From assembly GCF_910596095.1 (NCBI RefSeq), contig NC_056548.1, forward strand, positions 10,565,151 to 10,629,150: a DNA stretch of 64,000 bases, in the 5' to 3' direction. This stretch comes from Thunnus maccoyii (Eukaryota > Chordata > Actinopteri > Scombriformes > Scombridae). Position numbers and translations under genes: made by a program. The number at the start of each line of letters is the position of its first letter. The stretch's first letter is position 1. This document shows positions 9,070 through 21,337 of the stretch, one piece after another. The notes below the pieces were generated by a model. That model was not told the DNA's origin. It did not search any database and saw only the letters and a program-made list of their open reading frames with translations.

Positions 9070-10272
9070 TCCTTCAGTTTGACTGAAGTGAAAACGGCCT
9101 GCTGCAGCTGCAGAGGGTTGATGAAGAGACTGTGATGAGGATAACTGGTCGAGTGAACACAACACTGTGACTCTGACACACAAGAGTCATCAAGCAGAAC
9201 CACAATGAACCCAAATTAGACTGAAACAAACTGAAAGACATTTTCCAACCTGCAGTTTTTCAGTTAAATCTTCATCATTATTTCACATCAATTCAAGAAC
9301 AGAGTTGTTGTAAGAATATATCCTCTGACAGCAACTGATGTTCAACAATATTTCCACCAATAGTTTTACATTCAGCAGCACAAAACAATCTACTGTAACA
9401 GTTTCATCTAAAAAAAAGTTTTTGATTCAGAAATGATAAATATGTTATACTTTATATTTCATATTAATTGTTACACATACTATAAAATAATGAATAGAAA
9501 CCTGACTTGATGTTGAAGTGAAGCATGTTGGAAAGATGAGGTATAATACTGGCATGAATATGCATTTCTCATGAATAATATATCACAAAATACACACAAA
9601 GATAGTGATTTACTATAATATTCAATTTTATTTTATTGGTTAAATGTGTGGCTGATTAAAAAATGGTTATATTGAAACATAATGGCATTGCATCAGAATA
9701 TGAGTAAGATTAGTGAGAGAAAACTGAATACACATCAAGATAGAGTCATGATTTTGCACAAATAGTTGAACAGAGTAGATCTGTAGCCTCATCAATATCT
9801 CTGAACTACAACACACCTACTGGAGAAGAAAGAGGGAGGAATACATCTTCACTCAGCTACATAGATTCAATTCTTTTCTTGTATTTTTTGTAATAGAGAA
9901 ACATCTTTCGGCACCAAATCATGTTTTTTTTTCACATTTACTCTCAATAGAAGAGCTCTGACAAATGTTGCCTGATCACATATTTCAGTCATGATTTTTT
10001 CAACACTGAAAATCTAATTCCAAAATATATTTTCCAAGTTTTTTAATCATGATATAAATTTGTATTTTAAAAAAAACATTCTTGTTACTACATTATTCTA
10101 CTTCCATTACCAGTTAAAATGTTGTTAATTAATTTTGTCACTTAAGTCTGAAGCTTTTCAATTTCCACAGAGAGGAGAATCAGTTAAAGTTGTAAAACCT
10201 TTTCATTTCTTACCACTCTTCATAAGATAAAAGACCAAAATATTTATAATGTTTTCTTTCATCAGTGCAAGC

Positions 10273-10278
10273 TTTATT
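10273..10278 (-). promoter_or_regulatory. C2 polyadenylation signal
   Basis: AATAAA on the minus strand, same context as after C1. Confidence 0.7.
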
Positions 10279-10492
10279 AGCAAAAACATCAATCATCAAC
10301 AGGACAGTTATTAAGCACACTCACATCTAGCTGCTGAGCTACACACATTACTCTCTAAGTTGTTGTTGTTCTTTGTCACACAAAGCTTCAGTTTACTCTA
10401 CAGACATTAAAACTCATATTGATCAGATGAGCAGGTGTGTTCCTCCTGCTCCCCCCAGACACAGCTCCTGTCCTGGGCTTCAGCCAGCCCCT

Positions 10493-10812
10493 CTAGCCCT
10501 TACACTGGCTCCTGTGGAGGGACTTGGTCTGGCTGTGGTCCTGATGGAGGACCTTGCAGGAGTACAGCTCTCCTTCCATCCAGCGCTCCTGGCTCAGGCT
10601 CAGGATGCTGCTGCTGCTGTAGCGTCCGCTCTTCTCCTCCTCTGAGCTGCTCAGGACCCCCTCTGTCACCTCTCTACCGTCCACCTCCCAGCTCACCACG
10701 GCTCCCTGAGGAGAGTAGCCGGTCAGCAGGCAGGCCAGCGTGGCCGAGCCCCCAGAGAGCTGCTGAGAGGAGGGGGGAAGCAGAGAGACTGAGGGCCTGA
10801 CCATGGGGCCAG
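10493..10812 (-). CDS. Ig light-chain constant exon, isotype C-I (C2)
   Basis: 320-nt exon like C1 with two visible differences: N-terminal GPMVRPSV (M for T) and HQDHSQTKS (K for Q) near the C terminus. Domain cysteines, the SWEVDG strand and terminal SQCKG are intact. Same predicted protein as C4. Confidence 0.94.
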
Positions 10813-11258
10813 CTGGAGGGGAGAGCAGAGACACACAAGGAGCAGATTAACTTCTACTGTAGGACAGACAGCTGAGTTATGATACATGACAGAGGTTAAC
10901 AATGCTGTGGATTAACTGTGTGTGTGACACTGTGATCAGACAGAGGAGAGGCAGTGAGAAATGGGAGGAAATGAGGGTTTTGTTAATAAAGCTAAATGGT
11001 GTTTGAACTTGTAATTTTGACATTTAAAGCAATGAATCTATTGTGGCAAATCATCATAAATCACTAAGAATCAGACAATATATAACATGAGTTAGGTTCA
11101 AATGTAATGATTCATTTCATTTAATGATCATTAAATTAAATCTAAATTTGTTAGAGTAAATAATTATTCTTGCATTGATTTTCTTGATGAGTTTATATAA
11201 AAGTTAAGAGGTGAAACACTAATGTGTGATTACAGTTAAAGACTTTGTCATCTGTCTG

Positions 11259-11268
11259 TTTCACTTCC
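11259..11268 (-). promoter_or_regulatory. ETS-IRF composite motif, unit 2
   Basis: GGAAGTGAAA on the minus strand within the J2-C2 intron. Confidence 0.55.
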
Positions 11269-11737
11269 TTTTCTCAACATCAAACTAACCAACTGTGAAC
11301 ACAAACTACAGCAAAACTGGATCTAAATATAAACTCATTTATTTGTTTTACAGAAACCAACATCATATTTTAGATCTTAAAATTGTTTGAATGTTAAAAA
11401 ATAATAAATAAAGTTAAATTTATTGTTTGGTTGTTAAAATGTTTGTCAGAGAAATTTTACAACGACATTTTGTGAAACAAACAATTGATTAAAAATAAAA
11501 TATATGAAAATTAGATTTTTTGTTTTTGCAAATATGTCATCATAACACCATCTACAATAATAAACAATTAATAATATCTGCACAAAGTTTTCTCCAAACT
11601 TCAGCTGAGCTTAATGCAAAGTGAAAAATACCCATAATATATAAATTACCCCAAATAAATACTAGTTTTATCACATTCTGGTGCAAAACTCGATATAATA
11701 TATTATGTTGTAGAAATGAGAAATCTCTGGTACTTAC

Positions 11738-11775
11738 AGTTAATGATGAGTTTGGTTCCTCCACCAAAAGTCAAC
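11738..11775 (-). CDS. Ig light-chain J segment (J2)
   Basis: Encodes [12 protein letters not shown]; the first codon is TTG where J1 has TGG. Donor GTAAGT intact. Confidence 0.93.
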
Positions 11776-11814
11776 CACAGTGATACAAACTCATTAAGTG
11801 GCCGTACAAAAACC
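11776..11814 (-). other. J2 RSS, 23-bp spacer
   Basis: Consensus nonamer and heptamer, 23-bp spacer. Confidence 0.95.
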
Positions 11815-12073
11815 TCCTGCACTGTGAACAAGCATCTATCCACTGAAAAGTCACTTTATTTTCTGCTAAAACTGGATAATTAACATTTTATCAAATGTAT
11901 AAAATGTTTTCATTGATTTGGTTTTAAATTTCCTCATGAATCAAAATATTTTACATAATTTTTTGGAAATTTTGTACAAGTGACAACAAAACAGGTTGAT
12001 TTGCCCTGTAACAAATTCAGATTGTAAACATGTTACATATTTGAGACAATGTTAAATAAACACAACATTTCTA

Positions 12074-12128
12074 AATAATAATATAATAATAATATAATAT
12101 AATATAATAATATAATAATAATATAATT
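12074..12128. repeat. ATAAT microsatellite, unit 2
   Basis: Run of AATAT/AATAATAT units in the J2-V1-3 spacer. Units 1, 6, 8b and 9 have no expansion here. Confidence 0.85.
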
Positions 12129-12378
12129 AATCATAAATTACAGAATGAGTATATAGTGTATTTGTGAAACCTTGTATGTAAAACAAATTACATAAATAGA
12201 TACCAACCACTCCCATTGAAACAAATGTTGTAAATCCTCAAATTTGTTTCCAAAAGAAGTTATTTTATTCCATTAAGATCATAGATGGTGTAAATCCAAA
12301 CAGTATTTCTCCTGATTGTGTGTCCCACGTTGCCTTCAGTCTGTTGTGAGCAGAGAAATCATTTCCATAGAGAGGAGG

Positions 12379-12424
12379 CTTTGCATCGTCAGCTGATCCT
12401 CCAGTGAACTGAGAAGGTTTATAG
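12379..12424 (+). promoter_or_regulatory. V1-3 promoter boxes
   Basis: CTTTGCAT and GTTTATAG at standard spacing. Confidence 0.5.
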
Positions 12425-12488
12425 TCCTGTGAGTTCAACACTGCAGGACTCAGATCTGTCAGTCAACACAGCAGAAAGCACAACCACC

Positions 12489-12947
12489 ATGACTCTCATC
12501 ACCATCCTCATCTGGACGCTGGCCTTCTGCTGTTTTACAGGTTCATTCACTCAGCAACATTTCAAACATGATGTGTTTCCTTTTCTGTCATTTATTTCTG
12601 CTGATAAATGAAAGATTTGTTTCTGTCTGCAGGATGCAGCGGTCAGGTGACTGTGACTCAACCTCCAGTAGTGACATCTACTCCAGGATCCACTGTCATT
12701 CTCACCTGTAAAACCAGCCAGGCTGTTGCTAGATATAGTAGTGGAGATGCTATGTACTGGTATCAACAGAAATCTGGACAGACTCCAAAACTCCTAATAA
12801 AATTTGCAAGCACACGTGAATCAGGAATACCAGCTCGGTTTAGTGGCAGTGGAAGCAGGTCTGACTTCTCTTTGACCATCAGTGGAGTTCAGACTGAAGA
12901 TGCAGCAGTTTACTACTGTCAGAGTTACCACAGTGGTACAGTGTTCA
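12489..12947 (+). CDS. Ig light-chain V gene, V1 family (V1-3)
   Basis: Leader 12489-12540 (LAFCCFT instead of LACCCFT), V exon 12633-12947. TVILTCKTS in FR1, CDR1 [16 protein letters not shown]2 region [17 protein letters not shown]3 start QSYHSGTVF. Intact. The protein is identical to V1-12, 49.3 kb away, including the rare leader change, which marks both as products of one block duplication. Confidence 0.93.
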
Positions 12948-12975
12948 CACAGTGATTTGTAGTCGTACAAAAACC
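12948..12975 (+). other. V1-3 RSS, 12-bp spacer
   Basis: CACAGTG, ATTTGTAGTCGT, ACAAAAACC. Confidence 0.95.
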
Positions 12976-13402
12976 TCCCTCAGTCAGACTGCAGAGACAC
13001 TGAGCTGTTACAGCAGGAACCGACTGCAGCTGCTGAAGAGGAAGAGACTCTGACACAGACCACTGAACACAGAGCTGACAGTAACCTCACCAAGCACAAA
13101 CTGTACCAATCACAAACAACATGTACACATGAATATATTGGCATATTTTATATTTTTAAATATCTTCCTTTTATTCCATGTCAAAAAGTGTGAAACTGAC
13201 ATTGAAACTAACCATCATGATGTTCATTTTCCACATACAGTGATATCAGAAGTTGTGAAAAAAAAAAAAAAAAACGGAACATTTTCCACAATCTAGAAAC
13301 TTAGACACACATCCACATGTTGTTTGTCACTCAGATATTTGCTGATTCACTGTCTTGTTGACTGATACAAACTCTCATATCTGTCAGTTAAAGACAAAGC
13401 AA

Positions 13403-13775
13403 GAGCCAGTAGCCAGTTAGCTTAGCTTAGCATAACAACTGGAAACAGAAGGAAACAGCTAGCCTGGCTCTGTCTGAAAGCAACAAAATCGGCCCACCAG
13501 TACCTCTAAAGCTCATTAATTAACATGTTATATGTTGCCTGTTTAATCCCCCAAAAAACAAATTGAAAAAACAAGACAAATTGTGGTTTAACAGGGGTTT
13601 ATGTGATGTTGCCAGACAACCAGCAGAAACTTTGGCTTTTGTTAATATTAAACAAGCCAGATATTAATTAGTGAGATTTAGAGGTTTTATAGGCAGATTT
13701 TGTTACCTACAGACAAGCTAGCTGTTTCACCCTATTTACATTTGTAATGCTAAGCTAACCAGGAGCCATAGCTCC
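13403..13775. repeat. Fold-back repeat, unit 3
   Basis: Full-length copy of the element at 1196-1569. Confidence 0.6.
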
Positions 13776-14374
13776 ATATTTATGTACAAATAAAAAAGTG
13801 GTGTCGATCTTCTCATCTATCTCTAGAAGAAATCAAATAACTGTATTTCCCAAGATGTCAAACTATTCCTTTGGGATTTTTTCTGTAAACATCAATCAAC
13901 AACATGTTGTTTACTCACATCTTGTCTCACAGGATGTAGTCCAACATTTTCTAATAATGTTCTTCTCTTATCTCATTGAAACTCATCCTTCTATTAACAG
14001 GGTTGTTAAAACATTATTTATGCTAACAGTATCATTTTATTAACACAAACAGCAGCCCAAACAGAACATTTAGTGGCTGTCTAAGATCCTGCACACCAAA
14101 CAATCAACTTCAACTTATTACTCAACTTTTCAGATAAATCAAATACCAAATATACAATATAACATACTTTAATTAGAGTAGACACCTGTTAAGTGTGAAG
14201 GGAAAGAGTTGGTCACCTAAAACGCTGAGCAGGCCCTAAAGTGAGATAAAATGGGTTTAAATTCCTGCCTTTGTGCTAACAACAACAATAAAAAAAATGA
14301 TTGTGAAAACGGAGAAATTAAAATCAATCAAATGTTGGGTCAGATCATGCTGAGTTAAGTGTTTATCCAATCTG

Positions 14375-14388
14375 CCAGCAGGTGGCGC
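14375..14388 (+). promoter_or_regulatory. CTCF-like site, unit 3
   Basis: CCAGCAGGTGGCGC, 274 bp before the V2-3 leader. Confidence 0.55.
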
Positions 14389-14544
14389 CATACAACCTAA
14401 ATAACATAATAAAGAGGATAAAGTCAATGTTTTCTGGATGAACTTTGAATTAGAATGATCCTCTGTAGAGGTTGATCTCTCACTCCTCCTCACCTCTGCT
14501 CTTTCTGTTTCACAACAACAGGTGTGTGTTTGCCTTCTTAAATG

Positions 14545-14554
14545 TATTTTGCAT
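14545..14554 (+). promoter_or_regulatory. V2-3 octamer-like box
   Basis: TATTTTGCAT, 95 bp before the leader ATG. Confidence 0.4.
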
Positions 14555-14648
14555 GACTTTCATGCATCACTGCTCCTCAGAGTTTAAGTTCTTGTGTCAC
14601 AGAGAGTCTGAACTGTTTTCATGCACTCACACTGAAAACTGCATCAGG

Positions 14649-15163
14649 ATGATGTCGCCAATAACTCTGCTGGTCATGTTGGGTTTTCTGAGTCAGGGTG
14701 AGAGATTCTGAAAATGTTTTGGTGCAAATCCAGTCTGTGTTCTCCCTTTTACTTTTGCTTAAATGTCTTTTCTATTTTTCTCTCCCATCACAACCTGAAC
14801 TGCTTCTCCACTGGCTATTGGCTATAATATTTACTCTTTAAGATTTTTCATTTCTCATTTCAGAGTCTTCTGCCAACAAATTTCTGACTCAGACTGACAA
14901 ATTCAAGTCTGTTAGTCTTGGAGGGACGGTGACCATCAGCGCCACAGGGAGTTCAGATATTGTTTATGTCAGTTGGTACCTTCAGAAACCTGGACAAGCT
15001 ACCAAACTTCTAATATACGACGATTCCACTCTAAACTCAGGAACTCCACCTCGATTCAGTGGCAGTAGATCTGGTTCTGGCTACACTCTGACCATCAGTG
15101 GTGTTCAGGCTGAAGATGTTGGAGATTACTACTGTCTTGGCGTACATACTGATGTAACGTTCA
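14649..15163 (+). CDS. Ig light-chain V gene, V2 family (V2-3), lacks Cys23
   Basis: Leader 14649-14697, V exon 14864-15163. This is the most divergent V2: CDR1 is SSDIVYVSW, one codon shorter than the rest, CDR2 region YDDSTLNS followed by GTPPRF, and CDR3 start [15 protein letters not shown] again lacks Cys23. It shares acidic CDR2 and the HTD CDR3 type with V2-7. Confidence 0.87.
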
Positions 15164-15191
15164 CACAGTGATATAGAGTCGTACAAAAACC
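15164..15191 (+). other. V2-3 RSS, 12-bp spacer
   Basis: CACAGTG, ATATAGAGTCGT, ACAAAAACC. Confidence 0.95.
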
Positions 15192-16390
15192 TCCTTCAGT
15201 TTGACTGAAGTGAAAACGGCCTGCTGCAGCTGCAGAGGGTTGATGAAGAGACTGTGATGAGGATAACTGGTCGAGTGAACACAACACTGTGACTCTGACA
15301 CACAAGAGTCATCAAGCAGAACCACAATGAACCCAAATTAGACTGAAACAAACTGAAAGACATTTTCCAACCTGCAGTTTTTAAGTTAAATCTTCATCAT
15401 TATTTCACATCATTTCAAGAACAGAGTTGTTGTAAGAATATATCCTCTGACAGCAACAAAATTCAACAATATTTCCACCAATAGTTTTACATTCAGCAGC
15501 ACAAAACAATCTACTGTAACAGTTTCATCTAAAAAAGTTTTTGATTCAGAAATGATAAATATGTTATACTTTATATTTCATATTATATTGTTACACATAC
15601 TATAAAATAATGAATAGAAACCTGACTTGATGTTGAAGTGAAGCATGTTGGAAAGATGAGGTATAATACTGGCATGAATATGCATTTCTCATGAATAATA
15701 TATCACAAAATACACACAAAGATAGTGATTTACTATAATATTCAGTTTTATTTTATTGGTTACATGTTTGAATGATTAAAAAATGGTTATATTGAAACAT
15801 AATGGCAATGCATCAGAATATGAGTAAGATTAATGAGAGAAAACTGAATACACATCAAGATAGAGTCATGATTTTGCACAAATAGTTGAACAGAGTAGAT
15901 CTGTAGCCTCATCAATATCTCTGAACTACAACACACCTACTGGAGAAGAAAGAGGGAGGAATACATCTTCACTCAGCTACATAGATTCAATTCTTGTCTT
16001 GTATTTTTTGTAATAGAGAAACATCTTTTGACACCAAATCATGTTTTTTTTTCCACATTTACTCTCAATAGAAGAGCTCTGACAAATGTTGCCTGATCAC
16101 ATATTTCAGTCATGATTTTTTCAACACTGAAAATCTAATTCCAAAATATATTTTCCAAGTTTTTTAATCATGATATAAATTTGTATTTAAAAAAAAACAT
16201 TATTGTTACTACATTATTCTACTTTCATTATCAGTTAAAATGTTAATTAATTTTGTCACTTAAGTCCGAAGCTTTTCAATTTCCACAGAGAGGAGAATCA
16301 GTTAAAGTTGTAAAACCTTTTCATTTCTTATCACTCTTCATAAGATAAAAGAACAAAATATTTATAATGTTTTCTTTCATCAGTGCAAGC

Positions 16391-16396
16391 TTTATT
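16391..16396 (-). promoter_or_regulatory. C3 polyadenylation signal
   Basis: AATAAA on the minus strand downstream of C3. Confidence 0.7.
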
Positions 16397-16610
16397 AGCA
16401 AAAACATCAATCATCAACAGGACAGTTATTAAGCACACTCACATCTAGCTGCTGAGCTACACACATTACTCTCTAAGTTGTTGTTGTTCTTTGTCACACA
16501 AAGCTTCAGTTTACTCTACAGACATTAAAACTCATATTGATCAGATGAGCAGGTGTGTTCCTCCTGCTCCCCCCTGACACAGCTCCTGTTCTGGGCTTCA
16601 GCCAGCCCCT

Positions 16611-16930
16611 CTAGCCCTTACACTGGCTCCTGTGGAGGGACTTGGTCTGGCTGTGGTCATGATGGAGGACTTTGCAGGAGTACACCTCTCCTTCCATCCA
16701 GCGCTCCTGGCTCAGGCTCAGGATGCTGCTACTGCTGTAGCGTCCGCTCTTCTCCTCCTCTGAGCTGCTCAGGACCCCCTCTGTCACCTCTCTACCGTCC
16801 ACCTCCCAGCTCACCACGGCTCCCTGAGGAGAGTAGCCGGTCAGCAGGCAGGCCAGCGTGGCCGAGCCCCCAGAGAGCTGCTGAGAGGAGGGGGGAAGCA
16901 GAGAGACTGAGGGCCTGACCATGGGGCCAG
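16611..16930 (-). CDS. Ig light-chain constant exon, isotype C-I (C3)
   Basis: 320-nt exon, open. Differs from C1 by GPMV at the N terminus, EVYSCKV for ELYSCKV, and HHDHSQTKS for HQDHSQTQS. Conserved cysteines and terminal SQCKG are present. It shares the HHDH motif with C7. Confidence 0.94.
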
Positions 16931-17376
16931 CTGGAGGGGAGAGCAGAGACACACAAGGAGCAGATTAACTTCTACTGTAGGACAGACAGCTGAGTTATGA
17001 TACATGACAGAGGTTAACAATGCTGTGGATTAACTGTGTGTGTGACACTGTGATCAGACAGAGGAGAGGCAGTGAGAAATGGGAGGAAATGAGGGTTTTG
17101 TTAATAAAGCTAAATGGTGTTTGAACTTGTAATTTTGACATTTAAAGCAATGAATCTATTGTGGCAAATCATCATAAATCACTAAGAATCAGACAATATA
17201 CAACATGAGTAAGGTTCAAATGTAATGATTCATTTAATTTAATGATCATTAAATTAAATCTAAATGTGTTAGAGTAAATAATTATTCTTGCAATGATTTT
17301 CTTGATGAGTTTATATAAAAGTTAAGAGGTGAAACACTAATGTGAGATTACAGTTAAAGACTTTGTCATCTGTCTG

Positions 17377-17386
17377 TTTCACTTCC
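17377..17386 (-). promoter_or_regulatory. ETS-IRF composite motif, unit 3
   Basis: GGAAGTGAAA on the minus strand within the J3-C3 intron. Confidence 0.55.
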
Positions 17387-17856
17387 TTTTCTCAACATCA
17401 AACTAACCAACTGTGAACACAAACTACAGCAAAACTGGATCTAAATATAAACTCATTTATTTGTTTTACAGAAACCAACATCATATTTTAAATCTAAAAA
17501 TTGTTTGAATGTTAAAAAATAATGAATAAAGTTAAATTTATTGTTTGGTTGTTAAAATGTTTGTCAGAGAAATTTTACAACGACATTTTGTGAAACAAAC
17601 AATTGACTAAAACTAAAATATATGAAAATTAGATTTTTTTTTTTTTGCAAATATGTCATCATAACACCATCTACAATAATAAACAATTAATAATATCTGC
17701 ACAAAGTTTTCTCCAAACTTCAGCTGAGCTTAATACAAAGTGAAAAATACCCATAATATATAAATTACCCACAATAAATACTAGTTTTATCACGTTCTGG
17801 TGCAAAACCCGGTATAATATATTATGTTGTAGAAATGAGAAATCTCTGGTACTTAC

Positions 17857-17894
17857 AGTTAATGATGAGTTTGGTTCCTCCACCAAAAGTCCAC
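17857..17894 (-). CDS. Ig light-chain J segment (J3)
   Basis: Encodes [12 protein letters not shown], as J1. Confidence 0.93.
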
Positions 17895-17933
17895 CACAGT
17901 GATACAAACTCATTAAGTGGCCGTACAAAAACC
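17895..17933 (-). other. J3 RSS, 23-bp spacer
   Basis: Consensus nonamer and heptamer. Confidence 0.95.
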
Positions 17934-18188
17934 TCCTGCACTGTGAACAAGCATCTATCCACTGAAAAGTCACTTTATTTTCTGCTAAAACTGGATAATT
18001 AACAATTTATTAAATGTATAAAATGTTTTCATTGATTTAGTTTTAAATTTCTTCATGAATCAAAATATTTTATGTCATTTTTATGAAATTTTGTACAAGT
18101 GACACAAAACAGGTTGATTTGCCCTGTAACAAATTGAGATTGTAAACATGTTACATATTTGAGACAATGTTAAATAAACACAACATTT

Positions 18189-18262
18189 CTAAATAATAAT
18201 ATAATAATAATATAATATAATATAATATAATATAATATAATAATATAATAATAATATAATTA
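18189..18262. repeat. ATAAT microsatellite, unit 3
   Basis: Longer run than in unit 2, with extra ATAAT steps in the middle. Confidence 0.85.
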
Positions 18263-18511
18263 ATCATAAATTACAGAATGAGTATATAGTGTATTTGTGA
18301 AACCTTGTATGTAAAACAAATTAAATAAATAGATACCAACCACTCCCATTGAAACAAATGTTGTAAATCCTCAAATTTGTTTCCAAAAGAAGTTATTTTA
18401 TTCCATTAAGATCATAGATGGTGTAAATCCAAACAGTATTTCTCCTGATTGTGTGTCCCACGTTGCCTTCAGTCTGTTGAGAGCAGAGAAATCATTTCCA
18501 TAGAGAGGAGG

Positions 18512-18557
18512 CTTTGCATCGTCAGCTGATCCTCCAGTGAACTGAGAAGGTTTATAG
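18512..18557 (+). promoter_or_regulatory. V1-4 promoter boxes
   Basis: CTTTGCAT and GTTTATAG at standard spacing. Confidence 0.5.
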
Positions 18558-18621
18558 TCCTGTGAGTTCAACACTGCAGGACTCAGATCTGTCAGTCAAC
18601 ACAGCAGAAAGCACAACCACC

Positions 18622-19083
18622 ATGACTCTCATCACCATCCTCATCTGGACGCTGGCCTGCTGCTGTTTTACAGGTTCATTCACTCAGTAACATTTCAAAC
18701 ATGATGTGTTTCCTTTTCTGTCATTAATTTCTGCTGATAAATGAAAGATTTGTTTCTGTCTGCAGGATGCAGCGGTCAGGTGACTGTGACTCAACCTCCA
18801 GAAGTGACATCTACTCCAGGATCCACTGTCACTCTGACCTGTAAAACCAGCCAGGCTGTTCGTAGATATAGGGGTGGAGAAGATGCTATGTCCTGGTATC
18901 AACAGAAATCTGGACAGACTCCAAAACTCCTAATAAGATATGCAAGCCAACGTGAATCAGGAACACCAGCTCGGTTTAGTGGCAGTGGAAGCAGGTCTGA
19001 CTTCTCTTTGACCATCAGTGGAGTTCAGACTGAAGATGCAGCAGTTTACTACTGTAAGAGTGTCCATAGTGGGCCGGTGTTCA
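18622..19083 (+). CDS. Ig light-chain V gene, V1 family (V1-4)
   Basis: Leader 18622-18673, V exon 18766-19083. FR1 has PPEVTS instead of PPVVTS. CDR1 [14 protein letters not shown] is strongly charged, CDR2 region is [11 protein letters not shown]3 start KSVHSGPVF. The stop codon seen just after the leader (CAGTAA) lies in the intron and is harmless. Confidence 0.92.
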
Positions 19084-19111
19084 CACAGTGATTTGTAGTC
19101 GTACAAAAACC
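19084..19111 (+). other. V1-4 RSS, 12-bp spacer
   Basis: CACAGTG, ATTTGTAGTCGT, ACAAAAACC. Confidence 0.95.
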
Positions 19112-19564
19112 TCCCTCAGTCAGACTGCAGAGACACTGAGCTGTTACAGCAGGAACCGACTGCAGCTGCTGAAGAGGAAGAGACTCTGACACAGACCACT
19201 GAACACAGAGCTGACAGTAACCTCACCAAGCACAAACTGTACCAATCACAAACAACATGTACACATGAATATATTGGCATATTTTATATTTTTAAATATC
19301 TTCCTTTTATTCCATGTCAAAAAGTGTGAAACTGACATTGAAACTAACCATCATGATGTTCATTTTCCACATACAGTGATATCAGAAGTTGTGGAAAAAA
19401 AACAAAAAAACCGAACATTTTCCACAATCTAGAAACTTAGACACACATCAACATGTTGTTTGTCACTTGAAAACATTATTCACTGGACATTCTCAGATAT
19501 TTGCTGATTCACTGTCTTGTTGACTGATACAAACTCTCATATCTGTCAGTTAAAGACAAAGCAA

Positions 19565-19937
19565 GAGCCAGTAGCCAGTTAGCTTAGCTTAGCATAACAA
19601 CTGGAAACAGAGGGAAACAGCTAGCCTGGCTCTGTCTGACGGCGACAAAATCTGCCCACCAGTACCTCTAAAGCTCATTAATTAACATGTTATATGTTGC
19701 CTGTTTAATCCCCCAAAAAACAAATTGAAAAAACAAGACAAATTGTGGTTTAACAGGGGTTTATGTGATGTTGCCAGACAACCAGCAGAAACTTTGGCTT
19801 TTGTTAATATTAAACAAGCCAGATATTAATTAGTGAGCTTTAGAGGTTTTATAGGCAGATTTTGTTACCTACAGACAAACTGGCTGTTTCTCCCTATTTA
19901 CATTTGTAATGCTAAGCTAACCAGGAGCCATAGCTCC
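19565..19937. repeat. Fold-back repeat, unit 4
   Basis: Full-length copy of the element at 1196-1569. Confidence 0.6.
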
Positions 19938-20518
19938 ATATTTATGTACAAATAAAAAAGTGGTATCGATCTTCTCATCTACCTCTCGGCAAGAAATCAA
20001 ATAACTGTATTTCCCAAGATGTCAAACTATTCCTTTGGGATTTTTTCTGTAAACATCAATCAACAACATGTTGTTTACTCACATCTTGTCTCACAGGATG
20101 TAGTCCAACATTTTCTAATAATGTTCTTCTCTTATCTCATTGAAACTCATCCTTCTATTAACAGGGTTGTTAAAACATTATCTATGCTAACAGTATCATT
20201 TTATTGACACTAACAGCAGCCCAAACAGAACATTTAGTGGCTGTCTAAGATCCTGCACACCAAACAATCAACTTCAACTTATTACTCAACTTTTCAGAGA
20301 AATCAAATACCAAATATACAATATAACATACTTTAATTAGAGTAGACACCTGTTAAGTGTGAAGGGAAAGAGTTGGTCACCTAAAACGCTGAACAGGCCC
20401 TAAAGTGAGATAAAATGGGTTTAAATTCCTGCCTTTGTGCTAACAACAACAATAATAAAAATCAAAATCAATCAAATGTTGGGTCAGATCATGCTGAGTT
20501 AAGTGTTCATCCAATCTG

Positions 20519-20532
20519 CCAGCAGGTGGCGC
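20519..20532 (+). promoter_or_regulatory. CTCF-like site, unit 4
   Basis: CCAGCAGGTGGCGC, 274 bp before the V2-4 leader. Confidence 0.55.
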
Positions 20533-20688
20533 CATACAACCTAAACAACATAATAAAGAGGATAAAGTCAATTTTTTCTGGATGAACTTTGAATTAGAAT
20601 GATCCTCTGTAGAGGTTGATCTCTCACTCCTCCTCACCTCTGCTCTTTCTGTTTCACAACAACAGGTGTGTGTTTGCCTTCTTAAATG

Positions 20689-20698
20689 TATTTTGCAT
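20689..20698 (+). promoter_or_regulatory. V2-4 octamer-like box
   Basis: TATTTTGCAT, 95 bp before the leader ATG. Confidence 0.4.
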
Positions 20699-20792
20699 GA
20701 CTTTCATGCATCACTGCTCCTCAGAGTTTAAGTTCTTGTGTCACAGAGACTCTGAACTGTTTTCATGCACTCACACTGAAAACTGCATCAGG

Positions 20793-21309
20793 ATGATGTC
20801 GCCAATAACTCTGCTGGTCATGTTGGGTTTTCTGAGTCGGGGTGAGAGATTCTGAAAATGTTTGGTGCAAATCCAGTCTGTGTTCTCCCTTTTACTTTTG
20901 CTTAAATGTCTTTTCTATTTTTCTCTCCAATCACAACCTGAACTACTTCTCCATTGGCTATTGGCTATAATATTTACTCTTTAAGATTTTTCATTTCCCA
21001 TTTCAGAGTCTTCTGCCAACAATTTTCTGACTCAGACTGACAAATCCAAGTCTGTTAGTCTTGGAGGGACGGTGACCATCAGCGCCACAGGGAGTTCAAA
21101 CATTGGTGGTGATCTCAGTTGGTACCTTCAGAAACCTGGACAAGCTACCAAACTTCTTATATACAAAGCATCAACTCTAAACTCAGGAACTCCATCTCGA
21201 TTCAGTGGCAGTAGATCTGGTTCAGGTTACACTCTGACCATCAGTGGTGTTCAGGCTGAAGATGTTGGAGATTACTACTGTCTGGGCTACCATGGTGATG
21301 ACGCGTTCA
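20793..21309 (+). CDS. Ig light-chain V gene, V2 family (V2-4), lacks Cys23
   Basis: Leader 20793-20841 (FLSR at its end where other copies have FLSQ), V exon 21007-21309. CDR1 [13 protein letters not shown]2 region [11 protein letters not shown]3 start [15 protein letters not shown] lacks Cys23. Otherwise open with intact splice sites. Confidence 0.88.
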
Positions 21310-21337
21310 CACAGTGATTTCGAGTCGTACAAAAACC
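21310..21337 (+). other. V2-4 RSS, 12-bp spacer
   Basis: CACAGTG, ATTTCGAGTCGT, ACAAAAACC. Confidence 0.95.

Larger units (their letters stand above)
2290..14760. repeat. Large segmental duplication, left copy
   Basis: This stretch corresponds almost base for base to about 51547-64000 (offset about 49257-49267). V2-1 equals V2-9, C1 equals C9 and V1-3 equals V1-12 at protein level. The local exceptions are V2-2 versus V2-10 and the 3' end of V1-2 versus V1-11. The exact edges were judged by eye, and the right copy runs off the window. Confidence 0.75.

Noticed and set aside
18684-18700. Stop codon directly after the V1-4 leader (CAGTAA), also in V1-10
   Set aside because: It lies inside the leader intron and is removed by splicing.
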